The notes under the pieces were generated by a model that was not told the DNA's origin, ran no database searches, and saw only the letters and a list, made by a program, of their open reading frames with translations. A stretch of 64,000 nt of DNA from Lojkania enalia (lineage: Eukaryota; Ascomycota; Dothideomycetes; Pleosporales), in the NCBI GenBank assembly GCA_010094045.1, contig ML986628.1, positions 124,001-188,000 of the forward strand, in the 5' to 3' direction. The position numbers and the translations under genes are program-made. Shown piece after piece: positions 43,484 through 54,000 of the stretch. The first letter of the stretch is position 1. Each line of letters starts with the position of its first letter.

Positions 43484-44929
43484 ATGCCAGCACAATCAGG
43501 ACAACAAAAACAGGTGAAGAATAAGTACACGAACACTTCTACCAAGAAAATGGCCAATAACAGCCGCGACAATCAACAGGGCATTCCTGAACATGAGATA
43601 AAACAGAATTCAGGTGTCTCCGCCAGCATGGCGCTCCAAGCGATGCAAAAGGCGTGGGATCTGAGACAAGCGGCCAATGCAGCAGGCGATCCAAATGCAC
43701 GCGAAGAGATTCTTGCGAAAGCCATCAACAAGGAGATTGAAGCGGAGTCCTTCGGCAAGGCAGCGAAGTACACGCGCTCAGGCGCATTCCAAGGACTTGC
43801 CGCCGGCGCTGGACTCGGTGTGCAACCAGGCGTCACACTGGGCAAGTTGACTGGTGCATTGGTTGGCGGTGCGGTATCGACAGTGACCGGACTGCTAGGA
43901 GGTGGCATTGGCTCAGTCTATGGAGCAATAAATGGACCCTTCTGGGATCTTGGAGAAATGGCGAGTCATGGAGTCCGAAGCATTGTTGGGGATTTTCCAA
44001 ACTGGAAGTCGACACCGTCGCAAAAGAAGGCGTTGGAGAAGATGGTCATGCAGACCAAAGAGACGCAAGCGCCCACAAAAGAAGAGTTAGAGGAGATGAA
44101 AGCGGATGCACCAGATGAAATGTCGCCGTCTTGGTCCCAGGCAACGAAGGACATGACGAGTTGGAGGCCTTCTATGCCTTCTATGCCTTCAATGCCTCAA
44201 GGAGCTACTCTAGGTTTGGGAGGTTTAGGAGCTTCTATGCCCCCTTGGGGAGGGCATAACAAAAGCCAGGACCAGCAGCAAGATCCCGATAAGCCCAACC
44301 AGCGTACCCAGATTCTGAACCAGCAGGCTTCCCAAACCCGGAGTCAACAACCGAGCCTCAATAGCAAGCAGACATCGAAGCAAGGAAGCCAAAAGCCTCG
44401 GGAGCCGCCCAAACCCAAAGAAGCTCCTAAACCTAAAGAGGCTCCTACACCTAAAGAGGCTCCAACACCTAAAGGGGCTCCTACACCCAAAGGGGCCCCT
44501 ATACCCAGAGGGGCTCCTACACCCAAAGAGGCCCCTATACCTAGAGAGGCTCCTACACCCAAAGAGGCTCCTACACCCAAAGAAGCACCTAACCTTCTCA
44601 AGACTCGGTCCCAAGGAACTCCCACATCAAACAAGTCTCCGAAACCACGAGTAATCCACACACCGGAAGCATCCACTTCCAAATCCCAAGCTCGCCCGCT
44701 TAAAGGAGTTCCGGATCCTCAAGTAGCCAACAAGCCTCCAGCTTCTGGTCAATTTAAACAACAGGCATCTTCCGGTGGCAATAAGGAGAACAGATTCCCG
44801 GCAGTGACGGACAGAGAACGGAGGAAACCGAGGAAGCTAGATACGAAGAGCAGCAACTCACAGCCCGGGCAAGCATCTGCCGCGAGAAAAGCACCGCGCA
44901 AGCTCGAGTCGCGCAAACCTACTGCGTAA
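43484..44929 (+). CDS. Glycine-zipper protein with Pro/Lys hexapeptide repeats
   Basis: Intronless, 481 aa from the ATG at 43484; a second ATG at 43550 (MANNSRDNQQ) would give 459 aa and is equally credible. An N-terminal alpha-helical region (residues about 45-95, MALQAMQKAWDLRQAANAAG...) precedes a glycine-zipper-like hydrophobic segment (about 98-156) with LAAGAGLGV, GKLTGALVGGAV, TGLLGGGIGSV and GAINGPF, able to insert in or coat membranes. A charged linker and an SMPSMPSMP stretch follow, then about ten tandem hexapeptides [KR][EG]AP[TKI]P (44415-44592) and a basic Ser/Gln/Pro tail. The helical plus Gly-rich part resembles a widespread fungal family without known function (from memory). 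The repeat part looks lineage-specific. It lies 0.6 kb from a HET-domain pseudogene. Confidence 0.8.
   Translation: MPAQSGQQKQVKNKYTNTSTKKMANNSRDNQQGIPEHEIKQNSGVSASMALQAMQKAWDLRQAANAAGDPNAREEILAKAINKEIEAESFGKAAKYTRSGAFQGLAAGAGLGVQPGVTLGKLTGALVGGAVSTVTGLLGGGIGSVYGAINGPFWDLGEMASHGVRSIVGDFPNWKSTPSQKKALEKMVMQTKETQAPTKEELEEMKADAPDEMSPSWSQATKDMTSWRPSMPSMPSMPQGATLGLGGLGASMPPWGGHNKSQDQQQDPDKPNQRTQILNQQASQTRSQQPSLNSKQTSKQGSQKPREPPKPKEAPKPKEAPTPKEAPTPKGAPTPKGAPIPRGAPTPKEAPIPREAPTPKEAPTPKEAPNLLKTRSQGTPTSNKSPKPRVIHTPEASTSKSQARPLKGVPDPQVANKPPASGQFKQQASSGGNKENRFPAVTDRERRKPRKLDTKSSNSQPGQASAARKAPRKLESRKPTA
44415..44592 (+). repeat. 18-bp coding tandem repeat (APTPKE)
   Basis: About ten near-identical 18-base units, consensus GCTCCTACACCTAAAGAG, encode the hexapeptide array in the glycine-zipper protein. 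Units vary at single positions (Glu/Gly, Lys/Arg, Thr/Ile/Lys), so the array has begun to diverge. Confidence 0.95.
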
Positions 44930-45549
44930 ACAGCTATGGAGCGGTATACTGTCTTGTTTAAGTTGAATAGTAGAGGATCCGAAGAACGTATGACAGTTAT
45001 AGTTGCTGCTATAAATTGTTGTATTCGGGGGACTTTTGCTTTTCGGTTTTTTTTTTTTTTTTTTTTTTTTTGGATTGTCCGCCGTCTGCACTGGTTTTGT
45101 ATGCACGCTAGGGCGGTTGGATACGTAGTTCATGCACGTATACTTCTTGTAGTCTATTTAACGTGTGCTTGTACGGATTGCATGTAAGACTAATGCTATG
45201 CCGCTACACTGCTATATCGCTGAACCCACAGCCTGGCGATATATGCCTTGTCGTACGTCACATTCTTGTTTCCGAATCCCATGCATCATCAGTCTTGCCA
45301 TTATAATCTTAGCATCTACAGAGCCAAGCAGCATTCTCTTCGCCCTTACTTGCACCTTCGTTAAGCTTGGAACTTCCTCACGCGCTTTATTTTTGTTCGT
45401 ACCAAATCGCTGCCTTCTTCATTCCAAACACTTCACTCGCATAGTTCTATGGCGCCGATAGATTATTTACATGGGCTTATTGGAACCTATAAGGAGAAAC
45501 TTGTCTGTAGTAAAATTGCTGGGAAAGAAGAGATTAAAGGAGCACTAAA
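44930..45549. other. Intergenic with 25-base T run
   Basis: 3' flank of the glycine-zipper gene. It holds an uninterrupted T tract at 45047-45071. The part beyond 45480 may already include degraded N-terminal sequence of the HET pseudogene but cannot be read with confidence. Confidence 0.5.
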
Positions 45550-47510
45550 GAAATAGTTGGCTCTCACTCTAAGCTTGTCTACTGTTCTTCATGCTGGCTA
45601 AGGGCTTGCTAGTGTGCAACTCGGCGGTTCTACTCCGCGGGGTCAATTAGCTCTGCATCAATCAAAAGGATGTCCCCGAGAAAAGCCACTAGGTCAATAT
45701 GATGGCGAAGATTTATTCTAAAGCGGCTAATGTGCCGGCCTGGCTGGGTCTCCACGAGCACGATGATGCCAAGGATATCTTTTATAAGCAGGATGGGGTG
45801 GAGACTGTATAGGGTGGTAGAGATGGATGTATTGACGGTGCGCTGTGGTGTTCTCTTGACCTCTCGGTCAAGGTACGGTGGGGGAATATACATATAGTAC
45901 ATGAGACTGCTTAGTCAAGGGCTGCATAGCTGATCAGACACATGACCTGAGCTTACATCTTTGAAGGTGTCAATACCTTAGTCGAGTTTTGCACTATTGT
46001 CGTTGAGGCCGGTAGGAAGCTTGATCATTTTGACGAAGAGATGGGAGGTTTTCATTGGCGACTTCAGACTAGATTGAAGATTTTACTGGCACTTCAAGCT
46101 ATGATTGTCAGCCGGGATTATCACCTATATAAGCCTTCATGCTTTAGTAGCAACAAGGTCGGCCTTTTTGTTCCCGATAATGATTATAGATCTAGAAGAA
46201 GAGGAGAACGAGAAGTCCCATAGGTTCCTGTCATGGGGAGGTCTCGATGCCTAGTGGATCGCCATGGGTTTGGCAGCCCTGTTTCTATATCGATACTACT
46301 GGGCGTTGCTGACCAAACTACGCTTATTGCCCGACATCGAGAGACTGTATGTACTATGTCTTCGTTATATTCTCGCCATTTGCCCCTGAACAACATTCCT
46401 GCATGTTATCAATAACGCTCGACGCTTCGCAGCGACTGACCCGACGGATAAGGTTTTCGCCATGAATTCACATCCTACTGCGGACACTATGAGCCCAACG
46501 AGTGTGTGTTTGAACTAGAAGACCTATAAACCTACTGCAATGATGGCCTGGAATTTTCTTCCGAACTTTCACTACCAATTTCTTCTCGGTCTGAAGCCAT
46601 CCAAATCCTTCACCTCTCTCTCACCAGCCTTTATGTAAGCCGATTTCAGCAATTAAAGAGATGAGGTCTATAAAATACTTGTAATGGAGCACATTACACA
46701 ACTGAGACCATTGAAGTTCTTGCGGCCTTCCAGCGTGACCCGGAAAATAGTGAGAATCTATTCACACTAAGTGGGGTACCTCGCTGGGACTATTCCGTGC
46801 ACGCATCCGCTCTAAGCCTATAAACTAGCAATGAATATGCCTTAGCCAATAAGGAAGCTACACTGACTGTCGCTCCCCTAGGCGCCGGGACTCTCACTGT
46901 CCATGGCACTCTCCTCACTCTCCTCACCCTCCTCACCCAATCGACCTTCAACCTCCCTCTCCCATCTACGATCACTGGCCCCGATTCGGCCGAAGTCAAA
47001 TTCTTCTGGCGCACCGACCAGATAGTAAAAACAAGGCTCCTGCACTCCTCGCTCAGGAGAACCTGGAAAGCTATCCCATCTCCCCTTTTTTCCACTTCCT
47101 CCAGTAGCTTGGTGAATCGCCGACACCAGGGCGTCGAACGTCTACCGCGCATACAGGAAGATGTGGGTGGGGGAGGCAAGAATATGGGCGAGGCGGATGA
47201 CTTTGATCTACAAGCGGACTTCGACGTGACTGGGACTAGTTGTTCTACGGCACGTATGACTCACCGGAAACGCTGCTCGCGAAATTGATGATGGAGCCTC
47301 GCAGCCCTACACACATGCAGCCGATACGAAGTGACCGTGGTAGCAGTACTGTGACTCGGTGGCCTATGTATGCAATAAACGTGGCTTCAGCATTGGATCT
47401 GGCGCCATGAAGAGACAGACGGATGATTTGGTGGTGGTGCTGCTGGGTGTGGACGTGCCGCTTGCGATTAGGGGGGGCTTTTTTTTGGGATCAGGGGGAT
47501 AGTGTGGAAG
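45550..47510 (+). pseudogene. HET-domain (heterokaryon incompatibility) pseudogene
   Basis: HET-domain pieces appear in order on the plus strand. At 45640-45790 one frame reads LCINQKDVPEKSH, a stop, then VNMMAKIYSKAANVPAWLGL, the core HET signature; stops sit directly before LCINQ and at the position of a usual Gln (CAG to TAG). Near 46408-46478 another frame gives RRFAATDPTDKVFAMNSHPT, matching the DPRDkvFALL block. Near 46700-46795 follows TETIEVLAAFQRDPE...GVPRWDYS, the usual LPSWVPRWD block. The 3' end (47350-47510) gives VCNKRGFSIGSGAMKRQTDD and VVVLLGVDVPLAIRGG, the C-terminal block of HET proteins, ending in TAG. Several frame changes and stops separate the pieces, so no intact protein can be made. 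Intact HET proteins trigger cell death on non-self fusion. Minus-strand frames here are antisense artefacts. Confidence 0.85.
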
Positions 47511-47905
47511 AAAGTTGAAGGTTGAATAGGGGAAGCTAGGATGGATTGGAATTTGAGGCTTGTTAGGGAGTGCTATGCAGAAATGCTGGCGTAGGGACAG
47601 GCGACGAGGGGGAAGATCAAGTTTCAGAGGGATATTGAATTTGTTTAGAGGTGTGGATGCTCTAAGATAGTGAGTAGCAATGAGGCTAGAAAAACCAGTG
47701 GGTATCAAAGAGCCGTGAAGAGCTGAATTGATTGTTGTAAGAGAATTGCCGGACGCCCTGTATTATATATATATACACATATATAATAGGTATATATTAT
47801 AATAAGTATGTATTGATGCAGAGATTTCGGTATATGATGAAGCCATATATATACCAAGTTAAAGATAGCACATGGCAAATGTATTAAGGAGGGGGAAAAA
47901 AGATT
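47511..47905. other. Intergenic with AT dinucleotide tract
   Basis: About 400 bases including an alternating TATATATA tract at 47763-47790 and neighbouring AT-rich sequence. No gene. Confidence 0.5.
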
Positions 47906-48047
47906 GATCACGACCGGAGTCGAACCGGCGTCTCCACTCGCTTGAGTAATCAAGGCCCGAGGGCGAAGTGTTAATCGACATCCCCACCTGTTTCCCCCCA
48001 GCGGAGGGCTGGGAAGTGACGCTTTTTTCCAGTTAAGCTACGTGACC
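47906..48047 (-). tRNA. Intron-bearing tRNA-like element, possibly a pseudo-tRNA
   Basis: On the minus strand a 7-bp acceptor (GGTCACG with CGTGATC, one GU pair) encloses a D-arm-like GCTT...AAGC and a T arm GCCGGTTCGACTCCGGT with a good B-box (GGTTCGACTCC). TCACT/AGTGG could form the anticodon stem around an intron of about 70 bases, but the expected U33 and a clean anticodon cannot be placed: a CCC triplet would need a mismatch at 27-43. The total span of 142 nt is long for a fungal tRNA. Either a tRNA with a large intron or a degraded copy is possible, and identity is not assigned. Confidence 0.45.
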
Positions 48048-49477
48048 ATTTGCATAATTCGTTGGTTGAAAATAGCGTCCATTCAAAATGGTTATATAGA
48101 AGCAGTAGCTGGGTAGAGGGGGAGAAAGGCGCTTTGTTTGTTGTGGAGGGCCTGGCGAAGTTTAACGTGAAATTTAAGCCACTATTAAGACTACTTTAAG
48201 GAAGGGAATATTAATAGCTCATAGTGACGAGCCGCTCATAAAAGAAGTTGCCGGTGACTAGCATCACCGTATCACAGTACTGCGTTTCCTCCTTCACACA
48301 GCTGCTCCCCTGACTTATGGTCGCCACGGCGGAATGTCGCGTTTCCGAAAATAAGCGGTGATTTTAATCATCCCAAACCATTTCCAACCCTTTGCGGTCG
48401 TATATTTTCAGATATCGCTAACGCGCTGCGCATATGAGGGAGTGGTAAGAGCTCGATAGCACATCTAAGAAGTCGAATAGTATAGATGTCACCGCTAGTC
48501 TCTTGGCGCGGCTAGTAGGGCTAGTTAAGAGTTTAGCAATGTAAGCACTTGGATTAGTAGCGGCACGGTTGATAAATTAGATTCGTTGTACTACCATTCT
48601 GGACCCAAACACAATGAAGATAACAAGGCTTCCCGGCCATCAACCATTCATTCCTCATTCAGGCCGAAGTTGAACATTTCCTTCATCACAACTGACGTGC
48701 CTATCTCATTCAAGTGTCCAGAAATAGGGGAATTGATAGAATTGATGTTAGCCAGGCTTGAGTATGTGTGCCTCGCCTTCTGGTCAGACTTGCGGATATC
48801 TGGTCACACCTACCCTTGTACTAAACGAGTATATCCATGCAAACACAAGCCTACATCAAACCAAAACATTGTACACGAGACGTGTCTTGCTGCCTAGTCT
48901 AACAGGAAGAGATCCAATTCGTCATTCACTCAGACAACACCCACTAGAAGATGTCGGGCTAGATGGATTCGAGCCGCGGTTCGTACAAGGCGTCGGTACC
49001 GCAATCATGCCCATAGCACCCAGATTTTCAATGTTAATATCATTTATCTACATGTTTAATTGATTTGCATAGCTCCTCCCTTGTGCCGGGTCGTTCAATA
49101 GATCGACCCTTTGCGCCCGGATGGCACTGGTTCGAGTTAACCGCAAGGCAAGTATTCCCACCGGGGCGTACGACCATAAGCAATCACCCGGGAGTATATA
49201 TAAACGTCTGAAAGGGTTCCCGGTAGATAGTGCGCCTGGATCGCTGTTTGTCTACTGTTTGGTGCTCGGTCGAACATATGCATAACCCCTTACTCGACAT
49301 CATACGCTGCCCCTGTAGAGCACTGCATACATGGTTCTCCCCATATTCCTCCTCTTCCAACATCATCAACTCGACCAGTCCAAGCAGAATTCAACGCCAA
49401 ACTTTGTAGCACCGACCATCAAGGTGTCCACCCCACTGCCAGGCTTTACCAACATCGACACCAGCACCAACATCAAA
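48048..49477. other. Gene-poor interval
   Basis: About 1.4 kb between the tRNA-like element and the acetyltransferase remnant. No motif was recognised on either strand. 49310-49477 probably includes the promoter or leader of the acetyltransferase gene. Confidence 0.4.
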
Positions 49478-50315
49478 ATGCCCAATCCGCTCAACCCCTC
49501 CACTCTCCCAACCCGGTATGAGATCCGCCAACTAGACTCCTCACACATCCCCTGGGCCGCTATTATGTTCATCCACTCCAACTTCTTCCACTCCCCCATC
49601 TGTTCCGTCCTGTACCCGGCTGGTGTGACCGCCCGCGTGCACGCCGCCTCTTCCGTAGGCACTTACCTTGTCACCCACCAAATTATCTGGGGTCACTCAT
49701 ACGGTGTTTTCGACACTAAGTACGTGTTCCAACGCGCCGAGAGTGCCAGCGTGGGCGGGGCCTTGTACTGGGACGCCTCGGAGTCGGGACTGCAGGACGA
49801 GCAGGGGAACGGCCGGGAGGAGGAAGGGCACAGGTTGCTGGCTTGATGGACTTCCCGCTCGTCAGTTGGCGCTGAGCTACGATTCGATCCACCCGCTCGA
49901 TATGGCTAAGTTGGTGCCGCTTATCGAGACGGTGCCGTATTTCGCTACTATGTACTATGTATTAGAGGAACTCGATTCGAGGGAGAAAGCGGCTTGGGAG
50001 GCGAAGGGCATCGGGGAGGTTCTGTTCCGCAGCGCGACGTTCACGCGGCATGACTATGAGGGCAAGCTATTGATGGCCGGTTTGGCGCGGTGGTTAATGC
50101 GGGAGGCGGAGCTCAAGGGATTTCGAACCATACAGATCGAGTGTGCACACGATACTGTCACGCATGTTTGGAGCCATCCAGACAAAGCTAGAAGACCGTA
50201 TTGGGGCACAATTGTCAGTCAGATTAAGCCGAAGCCCGAGATTGAGAACGAGTATGAGAGGGAGATGGATGGGGAGATGGTCGTGGTCAAGGAGGTATCG
50301 AAGCCTTCTGGCTAG
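49478..50315 (+). pseudogene. N-acetyltransferase (GNAT-like), frameshifted
   Basis: The frame from ATG 49478 (MPNPLNPSTLPTRYEIRQLD) runs through HQIIWGHSYGVFDTKYVFQR and GGALYWDASE to GHRLLA and stops at 49846. The continuation LALSYDSIHPLDMAKLVPLI...MAGLARWLMREAELKGFRTI...HVWSHP lies in a different frame ending at 50315. Between them a third frame contains MDFPLVS, which belongs between GHRLL and ALSYD in fungal homologues of this type. Two single-base changes within about 35 bases (49840-49875) explain the break; the only GT...AG pair there would make a 32-base intron with the wrong phase. The family is the fungal GNAT-like acetyltransferase often found near accessory genes, with unknown substrate. 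A sequencing error is possible, so it may be intact in the organism. Confidence 0.65.
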
Positions 50316-51077
50316 ATTACTAGCAAGGTCTATGTTGATTTGAAGGCAGTGGGTATGCGAAAGCTTCAACGCCTTAGATACTGGTCTAACCTATTCCACC
50401 ACATTCTCAACTCTTACTGATATCCAAATCGAAGAAGCCCTATCTCTTCTAAATCCCCAAATATACTTCTCAATTTCATTCCCACGAGACGGCGACACAT
50501 AGGTGCAGTACATATTATTTCTAGTAGTATCTAGCTATCGACTCTAGGGTCTACATATCGACTTGTAGTAGAACGGTTCACAACATATTCTATGCCATCA
50601 TTACGTTGACCGACGTTCTCGTTCTCGCCTAATAGATCTAGTAAATGTGGGTCTATGCATGTGACTTATTGTCTCAACCGTCCAGATCCACTCAAAAATG
50701 GTAGCCGGTAGGTAGCCAGCGTCGTTCGAAATAACATCGCAACAACGCCTACTGCCACAAGAATAGAACTGTGTACCAAGGTGAATTTCATCAATTGAAA
50801 ACCTAAAGCTACACTTCTTTCTTTGCGAGGAATTCTCAAAATCAAAAAAAGAATCTCTTTTTTCTAATTAAAAAGACATACCCAAAAAAAAAAAAAAAAA
50901 AACAATCAAAAAGATCGTCGAAATTGTAACAACACGCTCTCTACGAAGAATCCTGAAAACTCCTTTCGGAAGCCCAAACACCGCATAATGCCCTGAAACC
51001 CTTTCTCATGGCCCTCCCCCTTTCTTTCACTAGAAATACATTCTACATCCTAGGAGCCTAGGTATAGCTTATTAGTA
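50316..51077. other. Convergent 3' interval, acetyltransferase / ACC1
   Basis: About 760 bases between a plus-strand remnant and the ACC1 stop (minus). It includes an A run at 50884-50902 and an AT-rich stretch expected for the ACC1 3' UTR and terminator. No gene. Confidence 0.5.
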
Positions 51078-54000
51078 CTACGCCTTGCTCAACATTCTTA
51101 GCACCTCCTCCTTCTCGCTTGTAGGCAGCGTGCTCAACAACGTCTTTACGCCCTTTAGGCCACTCTCCCTATCGCGTCGAATCAGCTGCGCAACCTCCAT
51201 CGCAATGCCCTCGCTCTTAAGCTTCTCAACCCGCTCGTGGATGTTCTTCCTGTTCTCCTCATACCATACTGCCACACTCATATCATCGTGCTCAAATTTG
51301 GGGATGTTGGACCACGCATTCAGCATGTCAAGACCCCGTGCGCGAGTGATGGCGTCGGGCTTGGTGACGTCGGTGGCGGGGGCTGCGGCAGAGGCCATCT
51401 TCTTGAGGATATATTCCTCATTCAGACGGCGGCGGAGACGCCAGTAGAAGAAGCGGCGAGCATTCTGCCAGCGGAGGGATGAGCGGATGACGCCCTTGGC
51501 TTGCATGCGGCCGGCGCGATCGTGAAGGTCGGCGAATTGCAGAGCGATCTGTCCGTAGATGGGAAGGAGTCTCTGCTCACGCTCATTCATCTCGGCCTTG
51601 ATCTCCTGAAGCTTGTCTTGCGGTGTGGATAGGTCGGTCATCTTGCGCTTGAGCTCACCATAGGTGGGGTCAAGACGGGCCATGGTCTCGAGTTGGCGGT
51701 CCTTGCGATATTTGATGCCAACAATACCCTCAGGCTCAAGGACACCACCTCGGGAGTCTTCGTCGGCGTACATCTCCATAAATTCCGAGTTGATGGTTGG
51801 ATCTACAACGACCCACGAACCACCACGGAGCTCACCATATGGAGGAATGTAGACGAAGATCGGCTGCTCATACTTGACGAGGGCGTCGACAATGTATGAA
51901 CCATACTTGAGAACTTCGTTGTACATATCACGCTGACCACCAGAGAAGCCACGCCAGTTGGCAAGGATCATCAACGGCAGTTGCTCACCATTGTTGAAGT
52001 CCTTGATGGCCTGAGCTGTTTTGAACGCAGAGTTCGGGTACCAGACCCCCCCAGCTTCCGACGTAACTTGTTCGATGGAGTCGGGGTTCGCGGGGTCAGC
52101 GGGTGTGACATTCTCAACCGAGCGAGTCTCAACGCCAATGACACCAATTGGGATACCACCAAGGCGAGCACGGCCAACAACAACAGTTTTGGCCCAGCCG
52201 CCGAGAGCCTCCTCGAATGAGCCGCGGTCGAAGAGACCAGAGAGGAAGCCCTCCTCATCCTCCTTACCAGCGATGAGATGTCTGACATCGTAGGCGGCCT
52301 TGCCTGGGGGATAGTAGGTAACATCACGATCCCACTCGTCGACCGTTGGGGATACAGGGACAGGGTTACCTTTCTTGTCGGGCACGTACGATATCCACTT
52401 GACGATCTTGGAGACACCCTCAAAGTCGTCATCGGCTGTCATGTGGGATACGCCATTCTTGTACATGATCTGGGTGCCGCCAAGCTGCAAGTTGGAAGTA
52501 TATACTTCACGTCCAAGCAACTTATTGATGGCCTGGGCACCAGTAAGGATAATGGGCTGACCCTCAATTTGGATGGCACGTTGACCGAGGCGGACGAGGT
52601 AGGCACCAATACCTGAACAAAATTAGCAAGCGAATGAAGTAGAGTAGGAGGGGATGCATACCAACTGATCGACAAGTGACCAACGTGATGGTGAACACAT
52701 CTTCGTAAGCCCTTGAAGTTTCACCAGCAATCAAACCGGAGCCGCGGAGGGATTCAACACCAAGACCGTCCTCCTGACCAATGACCGTGGTGACCTTGTA
52801 GCGCTCCTCGCCATCCGCGTTGACCTTTTCGCAAATAACATCCTGGCGTTTGCCCTCAACGAAGCGTTTGTGCTTCTCAGGAGTCAAGTAGAGATAGTCG
52901 AACCCAGACTCAGGCTTAGCGGGGTCCTTCCAGGCAACCGAGAAGTGAGGAATGAGCTCCTCAGCAAGACCAATACGAGCCCCAGAGTTGGCAGAAAGGT
53001 AAATTCGAGGAATGCCTAGCTTACGAGCAAGTTCGGAGCATTTGTGGAAGAAGTTATCCTCCTGGGGTCCGAATGAACCAATCTTAAAGGTGATATCGTT
53101 GGCGATGATGATGAAGCGGCGGCCACGAGGGTACTCGGGGGTCTTAGCAGTGACGATCCAGCCAACCATACCACTGGTGTTGAATCCGGGATCACGGTTG
53201 ACCTCGGCGAGGTTGTCGTTATCATCAATGACTAACTCGTAATACTCGATGCACTCGCCCTTTGGCGGCTGCTTCTCCCGGAGATAAGGGTGCTTGGAAA
53301 CAGCGCTGGTCCAGCTGTTCTCGATGGCCTGTCGGAAAAGCTCTGGGAAGTCATAGACGTACTGAGTTCCCATGAGATGAGCCTTGTACCTCTTGGGCTG
53401 GAGGGCTCCCTTGGTTGGGTAAGGAGTGGAGACGGGCTGGAGATGGAGGGATCCGATCTTGGTGGTTCCGCCAATGCTGTGGAAGAGCCACTTGCCAGCC
53501 TTCTCTGACTTGCGCTCCGCATACATCTCGACGTTAATGACGTATCCGGACGTGTTGGTGATGACAACTCGTAGAGGATACGGCATGCCAGTTGTTGGGT
53601 CAGTAACGATGATGCGGATTTCGGCGCCAGTAACACGGAGACGCCAGAGACGCCGACCGAAGCGGTCCAAGAAGCCAGCAATGGCCTCCTCGATCTCGGC
53701 CGGCTCAAGAGGGAAGACGTGCGAAAAGTTGATGAAGATGTGGTTCATATCGGCCTGGTTGGTACCAACAATCTCCAAGGCATCCAGGATATCGGTCATG
53801 AGCCTATCCGTCTCAGAGATCATGTACTCAGCAGTGGGAATGTCTTCCCGCAGGCGACCGTGCCTAACAACTGCCCTCAGGAAGTAGCGCTTGTCACTCT
53901 CGGCGCCCTTTCCTACTGCCTCGTAGATGTGGATGCTACGATTTTCGGTGAAGACGGGCTTAATGTTGAACTTGGCAAGACGGCCAAGTTCAAGTTGGAA

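Noticed and set aside
45630..45902. Minus-strand 90-codon frame
   Set aside because: Exactly antisense to the HET signature LCINQKD...AANVPAWLGL; no independent support.
46790..47179. Minus-strand 129-codon and 82-codon frames that look moderately protein-like
   Set aside because: The plus strand here carries HET-domain remnants in order, so the minus frames are antisense artefacts.
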